Source of the DNA: Siderastrea radians
Taxonomy: Eukaryota; Cnidaria; Anthozoa; Scleractinia; Rhizangiidae
Direction of reading: 5' to 3'
Assembly: GCA_964017195.1 (NCBI GenBank)
Contig: OZ024892.1
Span: 4,260,366-4,324,365, forward strand
DNA: 64,000 nt
The position numbers were made by a program, and so were the translations under genes. The first letter of the stretch is position 1. Every line of letters begins with the position of its first letter. A model generated the notes under the pieces. That model was not told the DNA's origin. It saw nothing but the letters and a program-made list of their open reading frames with translations, and did not search any database. Positions 12,101 through 23,199 of the stretch are shown in pieces.

Positions 12101-12315
12101 CCGAAAATCCCTTATTCTAACGGCAGGAATGCTCGCCTCAAAAATCGCTTAGGGAGCGGTCATTATTTAGAGCAGGGGAGGGGGTGGATGATACTAGGGA
12201 GGGGTTATGGATTTTTGTGAAGTGCTGGAGGAGGGGTTATGGAATATCCACAGAGAAAAAAGGAGGGGTTATTATAAAATCGATGAACACTTCATTCATT
12301 CCAAGGAATATGGCT

Positions 12316-12466
12316 TTATTGTGTTAGTTTCGCACTAGGAATCGACCTAAGAATAACCGAATCAAATAGTTCTGGTTGATCTTCATTCTCTTCTATCTCA
12401 CTGTCCCCCGACTCTGCTGATTCATCCAAATCATTCAGGATCAGGTCCTCCTCTGAATCCGACCTC

Positions 12467-12535
<69 letters not shown>

Positions 12536-12615
12536 CCACCACCACCACCACCACCACCACCACCACCACCATCATCAATCATCATCATCATCACCACCAC
12601 CACCACCATCACCAC

Positions 12616-12679
<64 letters not shown>

Positions 12680-12805
12680 GTCATCATTGTCGTCGTCGTC
12701 TTCGTCATCCTTGTCTGATTCTTCCACGCGTTCTCTTTTTTTGTAACTGGCACAAGCGACAGCGTATATTTGCGTGAGCTGCTGAAGAATCGTTTCTAAT
12801 AACAT
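12316..12805 (-). pseudogene. Acidic C-terminal part of transposon-borne gene, with expanded Asp/Gly repeat
   Basis: The minus strand encodes MLLETILQQLTQIYAVACAS, a basic patch KKRERVEESD, and then a run of Asp and Gly codons made by ATC/ACC trinucleotide repeats. Beyond the repeat the sensible frame (SDSEEDLILNDLDESAES...) is a different one, so the repeat length has changed by a non-multiple of three, or the order of the units has shifted frame. The last residues are ...RSIPSAKLTQ and a stop. Function unknown; the acidic tail is typical of many coral repeat-borne proteins. It belongs with 13310-13907. Confidence 0.45.
12467..12690. repeat. CAT/CAC trinucleotide microsatellite
   Basis: Long, nearly pure array of CAT, ATC and CAC triplets. 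Frames across it give poly-Met, poly-Asp or poly-Gly, none of which is evidence of a gene by itself. Confidence 0.9.
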
Positions 12806-12811
12806 GACTTG

Positions 12812-13304
12812 CCTTAAATAGGAAATTAATGCTCCATGAAATTAACGCAAGTTGTAAAAATTCACGTCAATTTAAGTCGTGTTAATTTTTGTGAGCGCTA
12901 ATTTCCGCGATGCTAATTAAGTGGAACGTTAATTTCCGCGACCTTGATTTCCATCATTTTAATATCTCAAATTCTGAATCCAGACCAGGCATTCTTGACA
13001 CCTAGAAACCAATGGCTTTCCTACATTCCAGCAGAATTGGACGCACATTGTTTATAAAGAAACTGCCCCACACACCTGTAGATATGTTTTTCCCGTTCGA
13101 ATTTAAATTCTCATGAAACAGATTTGTTCCAGTTGTGACCACAAAGTGTTTCTTTCGGTTAATCGCGTGAAATTTTGCCCCCCTCTTATGCATTTACTTC
13201 CTTTATTGGTGAGTAATTTTCCCTCCAATTCGCGTTAATTTAAGTCGCGTTAATTTCAAATACCTTAATTAACACAAGCGTTAAATTCCTGTAATAAGGT
13301 ATTA
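12812..13304. repeat. Dispersed repeat rich in GCGTTAATTT, copy 2
   Basis: Second copy of the repeat at 8380-8868, roughly three quarters identical by eye. It begins CCTTAAATAGGAAATTAA and ends with the near reverse complement TAAATTCCTGTAATAAGG. It is nested inside the TTA transposon, between the two halves of its gene, so it inserted later. Confidence 0.65.
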
Positions 13305-13309
13305 TGCAT

Positions 13310-13907
13310 TTTACTTGATCGTCCTTTAATGCTTTCTTTCTGGTAAGCAGATTGTCTTTGTCCAGATATTTTTCTAGTTCGAATACTTTCAATTTGCTGA
13401 TCTCTCCTCCCAGAACTAATTGTCGCCATTCATATTCTTCGAATGTCTTCTTTCTAAGCTGCTGACATTTTCCTTTCTCTCTGAGCAGCTCTCATCTGTG
13501 ATCTTTGTTTAAGACCATTTAGATGCTGGACAAACTCTTTTACTAATTTCAGATCAACTGTAAATTTGGTGACAAAGCAGTCAATGTCAGTCTCTGTCTG
13601 AAGATTTCCATCACTAAACTCTTTTTTTAATATTAGCTCTGGGCTGCCAGTCATCCGGAAATCTCCTAATCGTTGGGATTTCAAAAGGCTTCATAAAGTG
13701 ACCAGGGTTATTGGGATCTGGAACTGGCTGAGGTATTCTTTCCTGGCTTGGTCCCACCCAGTCATGTGTCTGGCAGAAGTCGCCTAGTTTTCCATCCTTT
13801 TTAATGCAGTCTTTCTTCAGGTATTCCATAAACAGCTCACCTGTATTATAATGATCATTGTGGAAATCCCATATGACAGTTACTGTGTTTAATTTGCACC
13901 AATTCAA
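13310..13907 (-). pseudogene. Transposon-borne gene, N-terminal and SAP-like part
   Basis: Reading down the minus strand: a segment with WDFHNDHYNTGELFMEYLKK and QTHDWVGPSQERIPQPVPDP (13614-13907), a frame change, a helical segment with LVKEFVQHLNGLKQRSQMRA (13454-13684), and then EWRQLVLGGEISKLKVFELE followed by a short basic tail (about 13310-13450). The last part looks like a SAP-type helix-turn-helix that could bind DNA; that is inference. Frames shift at least once, so the gene is broken. I do not recognise the full protein. Confidence 0.45.
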
Positions 13908-14086
13908 GCACTAATGGCCTATTAAAAGTGTTTTTGTTTAAAGGAGGGGTTATGAATTTTTTCAACCACTTCAAGGAGGGGTCACAGAAAGTTACTATCT
14001 GCTAAAGGAGGGGTTAGAGACTTGTGCTGTTTGGGTTAAAAAATCATCCACCCCCTCCCCTGCTTTAAATAATGACCGCTCCCTTA

Positions 14087-15429
14087 TTCTGCTCGAAATT
14101 CTGCCAACAGAATTTATCTAAGCCTAGATGTAGACCACTAGAGTGGTGGTGGGTATTTGTAATATCCACATGTATGCATGGACTTAATTAACTCTCTTAA
14201 TTGCATGGTGACTCCAGGTTTTCTTTCGATAGTTTACTTACTTTACTGATTCTCTCCATTTTTACTAAACAATTCTTAACACGAGAAGTCTCAAATAAAT
14301 TATTTCGCTTTTTCTACTCACACACGATCGACATAATGATGTTTCACAACTGTGGGCAAAAATGATTTACAAGTCCTACTACAAGACTAATTCTATCTGA
14401 AGGAATGACATCAGCTGTAAAAATTTACAAAATTACTATTAATAGGCTACATGTACTAGTGCTGAAATCAACACATTGACCTTATCATTTACCACCCTTC
14501 CTCCTTACCAATGTTGTTATGGAATTAGTAATGATTTTCAAAGTAACAAGCAACAATATTGAAAGAGGGAGGGGGTTCAGAAATGTATTAAAGTTTTCCA
14601 TTTGTTTTCAAAAGTGCGTTTTCAGTTGGTAATCCAATTTTTTAGGAGAAAGTCTCAATAATTTTGCTATTGCCTGTCTTGGCGCTTTACCTCTATATAG
14701 CGTTCGTTCTGGACAAACTTTATGAACCAAAGTTAGTGTGCATTATCAGCATAGTGAATCATTTAAAAATACCAGTATTTCACTTAACTACCATTGCGTG
14801 TTTAACAATGGCAAATGAAAATCAGGTGATTTAGGCTTTTTCTGATTGGTGTAATTGGCTCTAATTTCCAGTGAAAAGGGGGTTTGTTCAAGAACCATCA
14901 CCAGCAGATCAATAGTGCAATGCAGTATGCCAACAAAAAGGGTTAGCTTATGTAGTTTGAAGAATTACTCTATTGATAATGCCAGTTAAGGTGAAAAGGC
15001 TTATTTCTGCTCAAGTTTTAACCCAATTTAAGCGCAGCTAGATAAAGTGCTTGTTTGCACAAATGTTACGTCACAGAATTCACATAATTTAGATTTTTTG
15101 CTCACAATTAAAGAGGACAGCATCATTTTAACTGGTCACTTCATTCAGATAAATGCACATTGTGTCTACCTTTAAGAAACGTTACTTGTTGTTATTTTTG
15201 CTAACTAGCTGCAAACACACATTAGTTTTGTTCCCTATGCAGCAGTTACATAGTTAGTCTGACCTACTTGGTGTATGTTGTTGTGGTTATGTTTAATACT
15301 TGGAAAGTATCTAGCTGCCAACGTTAAGAAAGGTTATTGGCAGGTAGGAAATGAATTACTACATGGGGCTGGATCTTCTTAGATAGTATAGGGGACACAG
15401 AAGGATATACCAGTTAGTCTTTTTAATTT
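14087..15429. other. P450 intron 1, no gene seen
   Basis: AT-rich intron sequence. I see no open frame, RNA gene or firm repeat boundary. Confidence 0.5.
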
Positions 15430-16240
15430 TTTTGCTTTACTTTTGATTTTGAACCGATTTGTTCGATTTTAGAGTTCGAGACATGTACACTCACAGACTT
15501 GCTGACTCTGGAAGAGCAAACCGGATTTAACGATTACGTCATAAGACATGCTTTAACATGTTTGAGATAAAGTGACGACTTCACTTTTTACTAATTTCTC
15601 TAGATTCTGACGGTGTGTTTGTCTTAATCGATAATCTGTTTTTATAGTGCTATATTCACAACAGTATATAAATACATCGCTCACAACTCTCGGTAATGGC
15701 ATGTTCAGTTATGGACAAAATTTTTCTTTAAATTTTAATTTTAATTCAACAAAATATTCAAAGCGATAAGACAGATGAGCTGAGTCATCAGATTTTAAAC
15801 ATTTCGTCATTCGGTAACGCAAAAAATAAAATACTGTCACAATTTTCGTCATGCCGGTTAGCACGTTGAGAATCTGACGATGTGTTTGTCTTTAATGATA
15901 ATCATGTTTTTATAGAACCCTATTCACAACAGTATATAAATACATCTCTCACAACTCTCGGTAAAAGTATTGTTCAGTTGCGGACATATTTATGTTGACA
16001 TTTAATTTTTTAGTTTAATTCAACAAAATTAAATAGTCAAAGCGATAAGACAGATGAGCTGAGTCATCAGATTTTAAACATTACGTCATTCGGTGATGCA
16101 AAGGGCAAAATACTGTCACAATTTTCGTTATGCCAGTTAGCACGGCACGTTGAGCCAAGTAACAACATTTATCGAGGGTGGAGTGGGTCAAAACGACTGG
16201 TAAATGCCTATAATGCGCTTTCTTGTAACCTGTACAATAG
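15430..16240. repeat. Tandemly duplicated dispersed repeat
   Basis: Two tandem units of about 270-280 bp (about 15608-15873 and 15874-16150) share long words: GATGTGTTTGTCTT, CACAACAGTATATAAATACAT, AAGCGATAAGACAGATGAGC, TGAGTCATCAGATTTTAAAC. A single more distant relative is at 11640-12100. No coding content. Confidence 0.7.
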
Positions 16241-17090
16241 AGCATAGCTGCAATGATTTATTTCGTATTTGCATTCACAATTTGGCTTAAGAAGCCCTTG
16301 ACATGATTAAAGGAAACTGTGCACAAAGTTTGGTTCCCAGGCGTGGGGAAAAGTTCAATTCTTTTGGGCTGTTACGGTGCCCATGCTGATCAATCGTAAA
16401 GATGTGTTTACTTTTATATTGGGAAAATTATCGCCCATTTTTTGAAATGCGTCTGTTTTGAGAATTGTGATGGCTTTTTGTTCAGGGTTTTGAGGAAGAC
16501 CGACCAAAAGACAGCGAAATATGATCTTGAGTGAAGAATGCATGAGGTCATGGGCATAGTTTGTGGGGCTATGTTTGGTGAGGAGAGGACGAATAATTCA
16601 GTTGACCTCCTTTCCAGGGTATTGGTCGCCTTTTCAGTTGGTCAAATTTCAGCGTTAGTTACAGTTACGCACTTTTGCTGCAACTTGCTGTTACAGATGC
16701 TTGAACGTTATTGAACCTGCAGTCACGCACGCCTCGCTTGCTTTCTTTTTGAGACAAACCAACATTTCGTCGATTCTGCACGCATTGCAGGCCTATGTTT
16801 TTGTGTGAGTTCAATTTCGTTCGATTGCCGAACTCAATCGAACTCAGTCCCTGGATTGAGTTCAATTGAAATTCAGTTTGATTGGGTTTGATTGACTATG
16901 TATGCCGGGTATTTAGCTTCTTCGATATCTAAAAATGTTTATCTCAACAGAAGTGCAAGTAATCTAACAAAGTTTTGTGCAGTTCGACCACGCTTTTATC
17001 GTTAGCAGCAGGACTAGTACACTTATTTAAGCTTACTTTAAGTTGGTGTGGCTTTTTCGCATCAAATGGGACAACACGTAATTTAGCTTA
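16241..17090. other. P450 intron 1, no gene seen
   Basis: Two open frames of 62-66 codons on the minus strand have no recognisable content. A simple GAACTCAATCGAACTC-like stretch lies at about 16810-16890. Confidence 0.45.
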
Positions 17091-19084
17091 CAGTATTTTC
17101 TCGATTAAACGCCGGACCCCGAATAAACGCCGGGTTCAAATAAATGCCGGGTCTTCAGGGCCAAGTTTAAAATAAATGCCCCCGGCGTTTATTGTGTGGT
17201 TCCAGAAAATATCCATACCCCTCCCACGGAAGGTTTTTGGTTTGCGCCCCCCTCACCCCTTAGGAATTTCCGTTCCAAGGGGGTCTTTGATGACCCCCCC
17301 CCCCCCAGGAATTTCCATGTTACGCGAACATGGTTTTTGTTGTAACATTTACTATTATGACATCCATTTTCAACATATAATGCTTTGTTATTGTTCTATA
17401 CTATTTGCATGTTTGCTTTCCGGTTTGAAATGTTCTATGTTTTTCACGGAAATTTGTTTAAACCGAGTGTTGTAACATTCTATTAACGTTGGTGCCAAGG
17501 GTTGCCGCGAATAATTTACGTGCCGAATGCGACGTAAACAATGAAGCCAAAATTTTGAGAATTGAAATTGCGTTTGCCCTTCTCAAACCTGCCGTCAAAA
17601 GCGAAACTGTTGAGTGTAAATTACACTAAAAATCGACGGTTATGATGTTTGAAAGAGAATTAGAGTAAAAAAGCAGCTTTTTTCCTGGGATTATGCACAA
17701 GTGAATTTGCATAACGCGAATCTAAAAATAAATGGCACAGAGGGATAACAAATCGAACCTTTCTTCCTGCACTTTATCCTTCGTTTAAAATTAAAATAGT
17801 AAATGAAGCTCAAGTGGAAAACTCAAAGATAATGTCAACTGTAAAAGAATTTGTAAAAAATAGCTAATATATGCTGAACTTTTCAAGTTCAAAATCGCAT
17901 CAAATTTGCATAACGCATGAAATCTGACCTTTTCAAATTATCAGCGTCACTGTTATGTAACGCAACAATTCTATCTCAAAGATATCCGGTGAAAAGTGGC
18001 TGAAAACCCTTTGCTGGATTGTGCGATAAAATTATTTTTATATTTGTTTAAACAGCTTTGGTGTTTAATAAAAACGTTCCCATTGAAAGGATTGAAAACG
18101 GTGCAATATTCACCGAAGGCCAAGGAGACACGCAATTTTTCGTAAACGCGAATATGCAAATCAGGTCTACCGAAATTTCATACAAATCAAAGTCACCAAA
18201 CTTCGCATTTCGGTCAACATATTTGGGTAGTTTTGAAGGTCAAAACAGGCTACGTAATTATTACTTCGTGCTTGGGATCAATCATGTGTTGCTTTCAATT
18301 TTTTCACGTTTCTTCACCCTCTGGAAAAGGAGTTTCCTGTGAACCCCCACTCCCTTCGGAAATTTCTGCCTTTGAGCCCCCCTCCCCCTCGGAATTTCCA
18401 GTGACCTTCCGTTGCGGGGGGGTATGGATATTTTCTGGAACCACCGATCGGGGTCCCGGCGTTTATTCAAGATGGGCATATGAAATCAGGATTATGTGTC
18501 GCAACTACATACCAGCCATACCAGTACTCCTTCTACCACTTTATTTGAATTAATCCATTGCTATCAAACCTAAACTACCATTTACAATGAAAATAGATGA
18601 AACAAACGACGCATTAGGTATCGACTCAATCTCTTTTAAATCATGGTAACTTTTCTGCGTGCTTGTTCACCTAGCGAGGATCATCTTTCTCCAGCAGCAT
18701 GGGACCTTGAATTGTTCTATAACTTTGTCTTTCTCAGAACTGATGAAGCAGGAACCTCAACACCACCATGTTCTAAATTGCTTGCACAGCACGTTTGCTG
18801 TCCAGCAGTTGCCAAATGGATACACTTCCTCCGTGTTCCACGGAGAAATGTAACGTCAATCACTGTTCCTGTCGACGTTTTTTTCGTAAATGACTTACCA
18901 AATAAACTGAGATATGACAATGATCGTGACATTGTTTCATATTTTTTTAACGTTGGTGTTGAAATTTGCTTCTTAATTCAATAAACCTTTAGTACTGATC
19001 ATAAACGCCGGGTTCGAATAAACGCCGGGTCCACAAGGCCGAGTTTTAAATAAACGCCCCCGGCGTTTAATCGAGAAAATACGG
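17091..19084. mobile_element. 2 kb inverted-repeat element with TA target duplication, nested
   Basis: The ends are inverted repeats, CAGTATTTTCTCGATTAAAC at the left and the reverse complement of CCGTATTTTCTCGATTAAAC at the right, flanked by TA on both sides (17089-17090 and 19085-19086). Next to each end AAACGCCGGG words are repeated three to four times. Inside lies a second inverted-repeat element at 17197-18443. No intact transposase is visible, so it is non-autonomous. It lies in P450 intron 1. Confidence 0.7.
17197..18443. repeat. Inner inverted-repeat element nested in 17091-19084
   Basis: Begins TGGTTCCAGAAAATATCCAT and ends with its reverse complement at 18443. Both arms continue into C- or G-rich runs with AGGAATTTCC and GGAAATTTCTG words. 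No clear target duplication and no coding content. Confidence 0.6.
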
Positions 19085-19209
19085 TATGTGTCTCAGGCAT
19101 CGTCGACAAGTTAACATGTCATGAAAGTTTCAGGACATTTGAAAAGCTTTTCCGCGGTGCAACCCGGCAAATAATCGGCCCAAACTACTTTACGATTATG
19201 TAAACAAAC

Positions 19210-19418
19210 CTTGCCGTGGCATCAAGAAAGCTCTCCCCTGGAGCTGTCGTATCAAGGCTCAGCAAGTTTCCAATGAAAGGCAAACTTGTCAGACGAGGTC
19301 CCGGGGGCATGTTTCTAAACTGATACAGTTCAATCAACTGATTGAGAATCAGTAAGAAAACGAGAGCAAGAAAGACGTTTCCAAATGTGAAATACTCGAC
19401 CAAAAACAGCAGCTCCAT
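19210..19418 (-). CDS. Cytochrome P450, exon 1 (membrane anchor and proline hinge)
   Basis: Start exon. MELLFLVEYF opens an anchor helix rich in Leu, Val and Phe, followed by a basic turn and the proline hinge PPGPR at residues 38-42, then FIGNLLSL. It ends in a GTTTGT donor. An in-frame ATG 33 bases earlier (19451) would add 11 mostly polar residues; the inner start is preferred because it puts the hydrophobic helix at the very N-terminus, as in ER P450s. The first intron, of about 10 kb, is full of transposons. Confidence 0.87.
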
Positions 19419-19869
19419 CTTGGAATCCTGTGCAATGGAACGGAAACACAAACAACCTCGCTTCCAAGGTTTGAGCTGCTGAGGAACTGGTTCTGATGTC
19501 CTATCCGAGGGCCGAGGGCCGAGGCCCGCGCAAATACAAAGATGGCGCCATCGAAAGCTGTGGTCAATTTAGTAGCACGCTACTATTTAAAGGTCAAATA
19601 AACCCAAAATTTCGACATTTTTTCTTTCAATCCAATTTTCTTCTTGTGTGTTGATTTGGTATCAAATAAACATATTCTGAAGTTTCAAGTCAACTGGACT
19701 TAGGATCGCAGAGATAATGGCACGTGAAAAGTGCTACTTTTTGGCCTTCATAATCGTAGAGTGGTCGGGAAAGTTGTCGGTAAATTGTCGGAAATAACAC
19801 TAGTGACGTCACTGTTGGCGAGCTGGAAAATTGCGGGGATTCGAAGTGTGAGGACTTGAGCGGAAAATC

Positions 19870-20100
19870 ATGGTGTTTTTGTGCTGCTATGAGAGTGAAG
19901 TAAGTAATTTTAAGTTTCCAGAAGATCCAGAACTGCCTCAAGAATGGCTCAAAAAATGAAAGGAGGATCGTTTCAACCCACAAAACACTGATTCACGTGT
20001 CTGTGCAGACCAGTTTACACCACAGGTAACCAAAGCGATTCGATCGAAAATAATCGGCGGTATTCCATGGAAAATACCTAAAAATCCAAATAAAGTTTGA
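19870..20100 (+). pseudogene. THAP-like zinc finger relic
   Basis: From the ATG at 19870 the frame gives a Cys pair near the start, then FKFPEDPELPQEWLKK, a stop codon at about 19957, then EDRFNPQNTDSRVCADQFTP. Spacing and wording fit a THAP (C2CH) DNA-binding domain: F-x-F-P-x-D-P, a Trp, and C-x-x-H near the end. Here the final His position reads Gln and a stop interrupts the domain, so it is dead. THAP domains commonly form the N-terminus of DNA transposases. Confidence 0.55.
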
Positions 20101-22539
20101 AGAACCTTACCTGTTATGTGTTTGCTGTGTTTTTGCCGGTTTTCCGAGCTTGTGGAGGTTGTTTTGAGCGGTAAGTTACAGCGGTATAAACCATCCATGT
20201 CCGCCCAAGAACGGAGCAACTTCACACGGGAATTCCAATTGCGTGTTCAGCATTTGCACAACGTAGAAATTTAGAGGTAAAAAGTTTGCATTTTGTTCAG
20301 GCTGTTCCATGTTCATGATTTTTAGGGGAGGCAGAAATGACATCATATCAAGACAAACATGCCCCTATCAAGTTTATGATAGGTGTATCACTTAATATAA
20401 TTATGGGATCCACGCTTCGTACAGCTGCTATCTAAGTACTTTCAGGAGGGGGAAATGGTTGACCCATAAAAACTGAAGGAATTGATTGTTGTTTGAAACA
20501 AAAAAAAAACTTCTTTTGTGGGTGTCGCATATGTTCCTTGTCACTCCAAGAAGTACTAATACCTCTTGAAAAGTTGTTCCTGCCAGCATGAATTTCTGAC
20601 ATTATAGTACCTTAAAACCCTAGAAAGTGTCAAAACACGCTGACAATGGTCATTTTTAATTCAAACACCCTAAGTGGTACCAAAGCATGAATTGTAATCA
20701 CGGTGACCCCGTCACTACACTATGGGAGCCCCCCCTCTCACCTCCTAGGTTAAGTACCACTCTGTAGTAATTGAAGAAAATACAAAGTTTAGAAACATTT
20801 CAAAGAGTAGTACAACTGTCAACCAAATATGGTGTTAATATTATCTAACAAGACTGCCAAGCTGTTAATGGACATATTCAAAGCCCTTTCACTTTCCACT
20901 TTTACATGGGAAGCTCTCTCTAATTTTTAAAACCAGACAAGATGGAATGGCTACTGGGATTTGTCGTCCCAGCTTCATACGTATCCAGTAAGTGTATTGC
21001 CTATATGCAACATTACTGTATACATGTTCTGAGAACGAAAGAGGAAACAACAGACTCATAAGAAAGATACACAGATGAGTAAAAGGTAACTCATCAGTAA
21101 AGGGATTAAATAAATATGTCAACTACAAAAATAAATCTATATTAAATAAATAAACAGGTTAGCTAACCAGTAACAACAGTAGAAAAACAACATTAACTCG
21201 ATTTCACAGTCTTAGAAATAATGAAATCACATTTGATTTGTTTAAGCTAAACTTTGAGAGTTTGTTTTTGCTTTCAACTAACAATTATATTACTTATATG
21301 TTGTACTGGTAGTACAACTGATTGTAAACCCAATACTTGTTAAACCATATACATCAAAGGAGTCATAAAGTGCACAAGGTTGCTAAGAACTTAACAAGGT
21401 ATACTGTTTATGTAATCATGTTCATTCATGTAATAAGGGTTTTTGTAATTGTCATTTCATTATTGTTCCTTGATCTTTTGTCAAATATCTTAGTATTTAG
21501 CACACAACCTCATAAGCAGTGCAACATCTCATCATGTATTAATGAAGGATCTTTTCTCATGAACACAATTTATAGGTGATTCATTTTCAGACCAAAAGAT
21601 GTAATTTTCCTCCCCACTGGTCCCCTGGTTCCTCCCCTCCTCCCAGAGGTTTTTCTTTCTCTTTTCCCAAACAAAATTCAACCACAAAGCAGCTCTCAGT
21701 GTGCCCACTGTCAGACCAAACATGTAATTTTCCTTACCCATCTTGAGAACCAGATGTGTAATTCTTCCCACCCATTTTCAGAACTGACAAAACATAACTG
21801 TCACTCCCGAATCAATTACCATTTTCAGACCTGACTTTTAAGTCAACAACTATTTTCAGAACCAAAAAGGCCTTAAAACCATACTCATTTGGGTTGCACC
21901 AATCTATACATGGAGTTTGTTCTCTGCCCCCCTCCCCCCCCCCAAAAAAAAAAGAGCCCAAAGCAAAATTACGTTAATATGTACGTCCTCCGGCCTTCAT
22001 TTTCAAAATACTGATTATGTGACAACTGGATTTAAGAAATTCTCTTCATCTGTCTCTAGGACATAGCAGGTGGTATCTTATCACAGGATTTGGGAATAGC
22101 ACGACAGCAAAACACTTTCTCGCCCAGCTGGCATTAGTACACAGTTGCCAAAATTTAAATGCACCTAAATTTTGAGCCCAAGATTGTATACATGCAAAAC
22201 AACAAACAAACACAGTCACTAGTAACACTTTGCGATGTAGACAGATACATTCAACAAGATTCAAATACATTCAACAAGAACTGTAATATGTTTTCGGCTA
22301 TGTTCAAAATTTGAGCTGGATTTCCTGCCGCTGTTGCCGCGAGGATGAAAACCGTACTCACACAGGACCCATAATGGATACATGTATAAGAAGCTTTGCT
22401 TTACTCTAGTCAGTCTAGTCAGTAAGGCATAACAACAAACATCGATCATGATAAGTGTACAAAATGGCTGCAAAGAACAACAAAAATGCCTCAAATAAAG
22501 TGGTAATGAATAAATAAGCTTAAACGCTCACCATTAAAC

Positions 22540-22722
22540 TTAACCAATTCCGTCGTTTACTTTCGAAGCCATTGCTGTCGGTCGAATATCATCTGAGATT
22601 TTGCAGTCCGATTCTGTGACAATTAGCTCAAACTGGCATGGCTCTACATTAAATGCCACAGGTTTGAGCCCCTCGGCCATTTTCAACGCAAAGAAAACGG
22701 GTGAAAACAGAGAATTTTCCAA
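22540..22722 (-). pseudogene. Acidic N-terminal fragment of a transposon-borne gene
   Basis: An open frame with MAEGLKPVAFNVEPCQFELI followed by TESDCKISDD. Its position just inside the right end of the TTAA element, reading inward, and the acidic E-P-x-Q-F-E-x-x-x-T-E-S-D pattern suggest the start of a transposon-coded protein. No domain follows, so function cannot be named. Confidence 0.35.
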
Positions 22723-23199
22723 AAAATTATAACAATACTCTTCAATACTCGCCTTTGGCTTTGCTCATCAACAGTGACGTCACAGAATCAGCGATCGTTT
22801 CCATTCCTTCTATTTAAGCGCGCGGTCATTTCAGAAACGATTTCGTGAAACCTTCGGATAGCTTCGTACTTTTGGCTTTATTACTCCTTATAAGGTCTCA
22901 GGAAGGAAAATTTCGGTCCAGTTTGGCTTTATAATGATTTCTTTTTGTGTCAAGACGCGTTTAAACGGCTAAAGCGGAATTATCAAAATTTGGGTTTATT
23001 TGACCTTTAAGTTATGTTTGAAAGCCTACAGCAGCTCCTGTAGACTACGTTTTCCATGGAAGGTGACCTGGAGACCTGAAATGTTGCAATCCCAAGCCAA
23101 CAAAGTACAGATGAAGTGAAAAGCCCGTTGAAATCTTGTTATGTTTTCGGTGAGTTGTAAATATAAGCTTAAAGGAACTTAGCTGTTGAGATTGAAGCT

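Larger units (their letters stand above)
12152..14083. mobile_element. 1.9 kb DNA transposon, TTA target duplication
   Basis: Terminal inverted repeats of about 42 bp with one mismatch begin GGGAGCGGTCATTATTTA and continue AGCAGGGGAGGGGGTGGATG. TTA flanks both ends (12149-12151 and 14084-14086), a 3-bp duplication as in Harbinger- or CACTA-type elements. Subterminal GGAGGGGTTATG words repeat at each side. Inside is a degenerate minus-strand gene, split by the GCGTTAATTT repeat at 12812-13304. I see no transposase catalytic motif, so superfamily is open. Confidence 0.75.
19591..23006. mobile_element. 3.4 kb DNA transposon, TTAA target duplication, degenerate
   Basis: Terminal inverted repeats begin AGGTCAAATAAACCCAAA at both ends, with TTAA directly outside each (19587-19590 and 23007-23010). 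Inside are two coding relics reading inwards from each end: a THAP-like zinc finger (19870-20100, plus) and an acidic N-terminal segment (22540-22722, minus). TTAA and THAP together suggest a Kolobok- or piggyBac-like family; the assignment is not settled. It lies just upstream of P450 exon 1, so it may carry or replace promoter sequence. Confidence 0.72.

Noticed and set aside
12316..12753. Open frame with a long poly-Met/poly-Asp run
   Set aside because: Produced by a CAT/CAC microsatellite; only the non-repeat tail looks coding and it is in a broken gene.
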